Shown here: piece after piece, positions 5,596-8,350 of the stretch | Numbering within the stretch: the first letter of the stretch is position 1 | How the letters are laid out: every line of letters begins with the position of its first letter | Source of the DNA: Microbacteriaceae bacterium | GTDB lineage: Bacteria; Actinomycetota; Actinomycetes; Actinomycetales; Microbacteriaceae | NCBI GenBank assembly: GCA_017744755.1 | Contig: JAGIAU010000084.1 | Location: forward strand, 1 to 8,350 | DNA: 8,350 bases | Direction: 5' to 3' | The notes under the pieces: generated by a model | Databases searched by the model: none | Told to the model about the DNA's origin: nothing | What the model saw: only the letters and a program-made list of their open reading frames with translations | Translations under genes and position numbers: made by a program

Positions 5596-6571
5596 AGGTC
5601 AGCTCCTTGCGGTTCCCGAGGATCCCCTGCGGCCGGAAGATGACGAGCAGCATGAGGGCGATGCCGATCAGGACGAAGACGAGCATCTGCGCCTGCTCTC
5701 CGGAGAGGAAGGGCAGGGCGCCGATGTTCACGAGGGCCGGCAGCAGGTTCGAGAGGAACGCGCGGACGACCCAGAACAGCACCGCGCCGAGGACGGGCCC
5801 GAAGATGGTGGCCGCGCCGCCGAGGAGGAGCGCGGTCCAGATGTAGAAGGTCTGGGACGTGACGTAGACGTTCGGGTTCACGTTCGTGCCCATCGCGGTG
5901 ACGATGCCGCCGAGCGCGATGATGACGCCGCCGACGACGAGCGCCTGCATCTTGAAGGAGAAGACGTTCTTGCCCAGGGCGCGCACGGCGTCCTCGTCCT
6001 CGCGGATGCCCTTGATGACGCGGCCCCAGGGGCTGCGCATGAGCGCCCAGACGAAGAGCACGGTGACGATGACGACGGCGACGCCGATGATGATGACCCA
6101 CCACTGGTCGCGCGAGTACGACCAGGGGCCGAAGCCGGCGTTGCCGCTGAACTGCGGGAGCGGGTTCGACGCCCGGAATCCGGTGTGGAAGCCGGAGAGC
6201 CCGTCCGCCGAGCCGGTGACGTCCTTGAACGCGGTCGTGAGGAAGAGGAGCCGCACGACCTCGGCGGCCGCGATCGTGACGATCGACAGGTAGTCGCCGC
6301 GCAGGCGCAGCGTCGGGATGCCGAGGATGAGCGCGAAGACGACGGCGGCGCCGATGCCGATGAGCGCCGCGAGCCACCAGGGGAGGCCGAAGGTGAGGAT
6401 CGAGATCGCGAAGCCGTAGGCGCCGACGGCCATGAAGCCCGCGACGCCCATGTTCAGCAGGCCGGTGAAGCCGAAGTGCACGGCGAGGCCGATCGCCGCG
6501 AGGACGAAGCCGATCGTCGTCGGGCTGAGGATCTGCGCGAGCGTGTTGGAGAGGATCTGCAAGATGTCCAT
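5585..6571 (-). CDS. livM: HAAT ABC transporter permease LivM
   Basis: The 328-residue product is one of two integral membrane subunits of the importer (BPD_transp_2 family). About eight hydrophobic segments are visible, for example residues 19-40, 67-88, 158-178 and 295-315. Family features are GLAVHFGFTGLLNMGVAGFM in the first helices and TLRLRGDYLSIVTIAAAEV. The cytoplasmic ATPase-contact loop SPWGRVIKGIREDEDAVRAL is followed by LGKNVFSFK. The C-terminal FRPQGILGNRKEL is typical of this family. The ATG at 6571-6569 begins four bases after the livH stop without a convincing ribosome site, so translation is probably coupled to livH. The C-terminus overlaps the start of livG. With LivH it forms the translocation pore. 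Confidence 0.95.
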   Translation of the reverse strand: MDILQILSNTLAQILSPTTIGFVLAAIGLAVHFGFTGLLNMGVAGFMAVGAYGFAISILTFGLPWWLAALIGIGAAVVFALILGIPTLRLRGDYLSIVTIAAAEVVRLLFLTTAFKDVTGSADGLSGFHTGFRASNPLPQFSGNAGFGPWSYSRDQWWVIIIGVAVVIVTVLFVWALMRSPWGRVIKGIREDEDAVRALGKNVFSFKMQALVVGGVIIALGGIVTAMGTNVNPNVYVTSQTFYIWTALLLGGAATIFGPVLGAVLFWVVRAFLSNLLPALVNIGALPFLSGEQAQMLVFVLIGIALMLLVIFRPQGILGNRKELTFVK

Positions 6572-6575
6572 GGCG

Positions 6576-7907
6576 CTACCCGATTCGCTCTCGTCGGCCG
6601 AGGATGCCCTGCGGGCGGAACAGCAGGATGAGGATGAGGATCACGAGCGCCGCGACGTACTTCAGGTCGGCGGGGATCCAGAGGCTCGACACCTCGACGA
6701 GGACGCCGACGATGAGCGAGCCGATGAGCGCGCCGTACGCGGTGCCGAGGCCGCCGAGGATGACGGCGGCGAAGATGAGCAGCAGGATGCTCGAGCCCAT
6801 GTCCCACTTGATGCCGGGGCGGAAGTAGGCCCAGAGGACGCCGCCGAGGCCGGCGAGGGCGCCCGAGACGATCCAGACGACGCGGACGACGCCGTCGACG
6901 TCGATGCCGCTCGCGGAGGCGAGGGAGGGATTGTCGGAGACGGCCCGCGTCGCCTTGCCGATGCGGCTGCGCTGAAGCCACAGGGCGAAGGCGACGATGA
7001 CGACGATCGAGACGCCCATGCTCGTGAGGTCGACCCAGGTGAGCCGGACGGAGCCGAAGAGGTTGAGCGACTCGGGGGCGGAGCCGGGCAGCTGGATGGT
7101 GCCGCCGCCGATGAACATCTGGAAGACGTAGCGCAGCGCGAGCGACAGGCCGATCGAGACGATCATGAGCTGGACGACGCCGAGGCCCTTGCGGCGCAGC
7201 GGCCGCCAGAGGCCCGTGTCGAGCAGGTAGCCGAATGCGGCGGACAGCAGCACGGCGATCGGGATGGCGACCCAGATCGGCAGCGAGATGACGACGGAGA
7301 ACAGGTACGCCATGAGGGCGCCGAACGTCACCATCTCGGCGTGCGCGAAGTTCGAGATGCCAGTGGTGCCGTAGACGAGCGACAGGCCGATGGAGGCGAG
7401 GGCCAGCATGAGGCCGAAGTTGAGGCCGTTGATGATCCGCTCGACGAGCTGGTCGAAGAAGCTCGTCGTGTGGCGCTCGCCCTCGCCGATGAAGAAGTTC
7501 ACCGAGACGCGCCCGCCCGGACCGACGTGCACCTCCTTGACATTGGGCGTCGTGTCCTCGCCGCTCTCGTCGACGACGGCGATGCCCTCGGGGAGCGTGG
7601 ACTCGTCGAGCGTGACCGTGTAATCGGCGTTCCGCTCGGGGACCGCGACCGCCCACTTGCCGTCCGCGTCCGTCTCGACGGTCTGCGGGCCGCCGGGCCC
7701 GTCGACCGTGATGGCGACGCCTTCGAGCGGCGCGCCCTCGAGCTGCACGTTCCCACTCACCCGGTAGGGATCGCCCTCGGCCGCGTGCGCGGCGACCGGG
7801 CCGTTCATCGTGGCCCAGAGCGCGAAGAGCACGCCGGCGAGCGCGATGAGGACGGTGCCGAGCCGGCGGCGCCGTGCGAGCACGGTCGTCGTACTGGCGT
7901 GGGTCAC
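6576..7907 (-). CDS. livH: LivH-type HAAT permease with N-terminal signal sequence and extracytoplasmic beta domain
   Basis: The 443-residue product is the second permease subunit, with an unusual N-terminal extension. Residues 1-34 look like a signal sequence or first helix (RRRR at 12-15, hydrophobic 16-33), with a possible cleavage after AHA at 40-42. Residues about 46-140 form a soluble domain resembling a carboxypeptidase-regulatory/prealbumin-like beta sandwich: YRVSGNVQLEGAPLEGVAIT, then TDADGKWAVAVPE, then YTVTLDESTLPEG. The permease proper starts near 155 and is about 290 residues, close to the E. coli LivH length. It carries NGLNFGLMLALASIGLSLVY and GISNFAHAEMVTFGA, the ATPase-contact loop RIGKATRAVSDNPSLASASG and the C-terminal FRPQGILGRR. 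GTG 7907-7905 was chosen because GGAGGT (7916-7911) precedes it and it opens directly onto the signal sequence. Longer frames run into the upstream hydrolase gene. It is the first gene of the livHMGF operon. Confidence 0.93.
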   Translation of the reverse strand: MTHASTTTVLARRRRLGTVLIALAGVLFALWATMNGPVAAHAAEGDPYRVSGNVQLEGAPLEGVAITVDGPGGPQTVETDADGKWAVAVPERNADYTVTLDESTLPEGIAVVDESGEDTTPNVKEVHVGPGGRVSVNFFIGEGERHTTSFFDQLVERIINGLNFGLMLALASIGLSLVYGTTGISNFAHAEMVTFGALMAYLFSVVISLPIWVAIPIAVLLSAAFGYLLDTGLWRPLRRKGLGVVQLMIVSIGLSLALRYVFQMFIGGGTIQLPGSAPESLNLFGSVRLTWVDLTSMGVSIVVIVAFALWLQRSRIGKATRAVSDNPSLASASGIDVDGVVRVVWIVSGALAGLGGVLWAYFRPGIKWDMGSSILLLIFAAVILGGLGTAYGALIGSLIVGVLVEVSSLWIPADLKYVAALVILILILLFRPQGILGRRERIG

Positions 7908-8008
7908 CGGACCTCCAAGCGGCTCTCGTACGGCGCGTGCGATTGCGAATACCGTACTCGCGGATTGTTGCCTCGGTGTTTCCGTCCCGGACACCCGTTC
8001 TGGGGCGG
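7908..8008 (-). promoter_or_regulatory. Upstream region of the livHMGF operon
   Basis: This 101-base gap on the minus strand should contain the operon promoter and the end of the hydrolase transcript. I see no convincing -35/-10 pair; TACGGT (minus strand, complement of 7952-7957) is the only -10-like hexamer. GAAAC (7982-7978) and GCAAC (7971-7967) lie 11 bases apart on the minus strand, the spacing of GlnR half-sites, although both are of the GnAAC type. A weak hairpin (7975-7995, 8 bp with a 2-base bulge) could be the hydrolase terminator. GTACGG at 7928-7933 and CCGTAC at 7952-7957 form a loose inverted repeat. Confidence 0.35.
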
Positions 8009-8350
8009 TCAGGCGCGCGCGAGCCAGTCGTCGACGACGGAGAGCGTCTCGGCCGGGCGGTCCCGGTGCGGCGCGTGCCCCGCGCCCGGGACGGTGCGGT
8101 ACGTCAGACGCGGGTTCGCGGCGGCGATCTCCTCGGCGAGCGCGGGCGGCACGAGGGCGAAGACCTCCGGATCGCCGGTCAGCAGCAGCGTCGGGACGGG
8201 GATCGCGGCCGCCTCGGCGCGGAGGTCCCACGCCCCGTTCTCGTCGAACGTCCGCTCGACCGCCTCGCGCAGGACGAGGCCGAGCGCCGTCGCCTTGGTC
8301 CGGACGTCGCGGACGTCCCAGTGCGGGCTTGCGGTCGCGATGTCCTGCTC
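8009..8350 (-). CDS. Alpha/beta hydrolase, C-terminal fragment
   Basis: This is the last 113 codons of a minus-strand gene that starts beyond the right edge; the stop is TGA at 8011-8009. The fragment shows the end of an alpha/beta-hydrolase fold. IPVPTLLLTGDPE contains the probable acid residue of the catalytic triad (Asp codon 8173-8171), and TVPGAGHAPHRDRP holds the probable catalytic histidine (codon 8077-8075). It ends with the amphipathic helix ETLSVVDDWLARA. The nucleophile elbow with the serine would lie outside the window, so activity and substrate cannot be inferred. The 101-base gap to livH suggests it is not tightly coupled to the transporter operon, though both lie on the same strand. 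Confidence 0.87.
   Translation of the reverse strand, partial: EQDIATASPHWDVRDVRTKATALGLVLREAVERTFDENGAWDLRAEAAAIPVPTLLLTGDPEVFALVPPALAEEIAAANPRLTYRTVPGAGHAPHRDRPAETLSVVDDWLARA

Noticed and set aside
4778..6631. A 617-codon open frame on the plus strand across livG and livM, rich in R, D, E and A
   Set aside because: It is antisense to two genes with full ATPase and permease signatures. Its composition is the charged, low-complexity pattern expected of an antisense frame in high-GC coding DNA, and no domain is recognisable.
7908..8231. Extending livH upstream to an ATG at 8231
   Set aside because: The extra residues would be arginine- and proline-rich and would overlap the alpha/beta hydrolase in another frame. 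GTG 7907 has a strong GGAGGT site and begins at a proper signal sequence.

Overview
The window is about 70% GC. It has GTG and TTG starts, a lipoprotein-type solute-binding protein, and a stand-alone groES behind HrcA/CIRCE operators. Together these suggest a high-GC actinobacterium, plausibly Microbacteriaceae; that family-level placement is inference. All genes look like ordinary chromosomal genes. No rRNA, tRNA, CRISPR array, insertion sequence or phage gene is visible.

Left part, plus strand: the 3' end of a GT4-type glycosyltransferase (1-944) is followed by a short regulatory gap with two CIRCE operators over a sigma-70-type promoter, then groES (1056-1352). A rarD/EamA-type permease (1349-2302) overlaps the groES stop by four bases. 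A 15-bp perfect hairpin that looks like the groES terminator lies inside the first 20 codons of that permease gene.

Middle, plus strand: a 129-bp gap holds a 9-bp palindrome containing GTTAC-N6-GTAAC, which resembles a GlnR-type nitrogen-control site. It lies just upstream of a good -35/-10 pair. The gene that follows (2432-3691) encodes a lipid-anchored periplasmic-binding-type protein of the branched-chain amino acid class. It ends in a strong hairpin terminator, and next to that is a 125-bp REP-like imperfect palindrome.

Right part, minus strand: four tightly coupled genes read right to left as livH (7907-6576), livM (6571-5585), livG (5595-4639) and livF (4639-3917). They encode two permeases and two ATPases. 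With the convergent binding-protein gene they make a complete HAAT-type (hydrophobic amino acid) ABC importer split over two opposing transcription units. LivH is unusual: about 155 residues, comprising a signal sequence and a small extracytoplasmic beta-type domain, precede the permease. Upstream on the same strand is the C-terminal end of an alpha/beta hydrolase (8350-8009), cut by the window edge.

I see no wholly new system. The best leads are the LivH fusion, the nitrogen-type operator candidates in front of both halves of the transporter, the palindromic repeat between the convergent units, and the terminator-like hairpin built into the rarD start.
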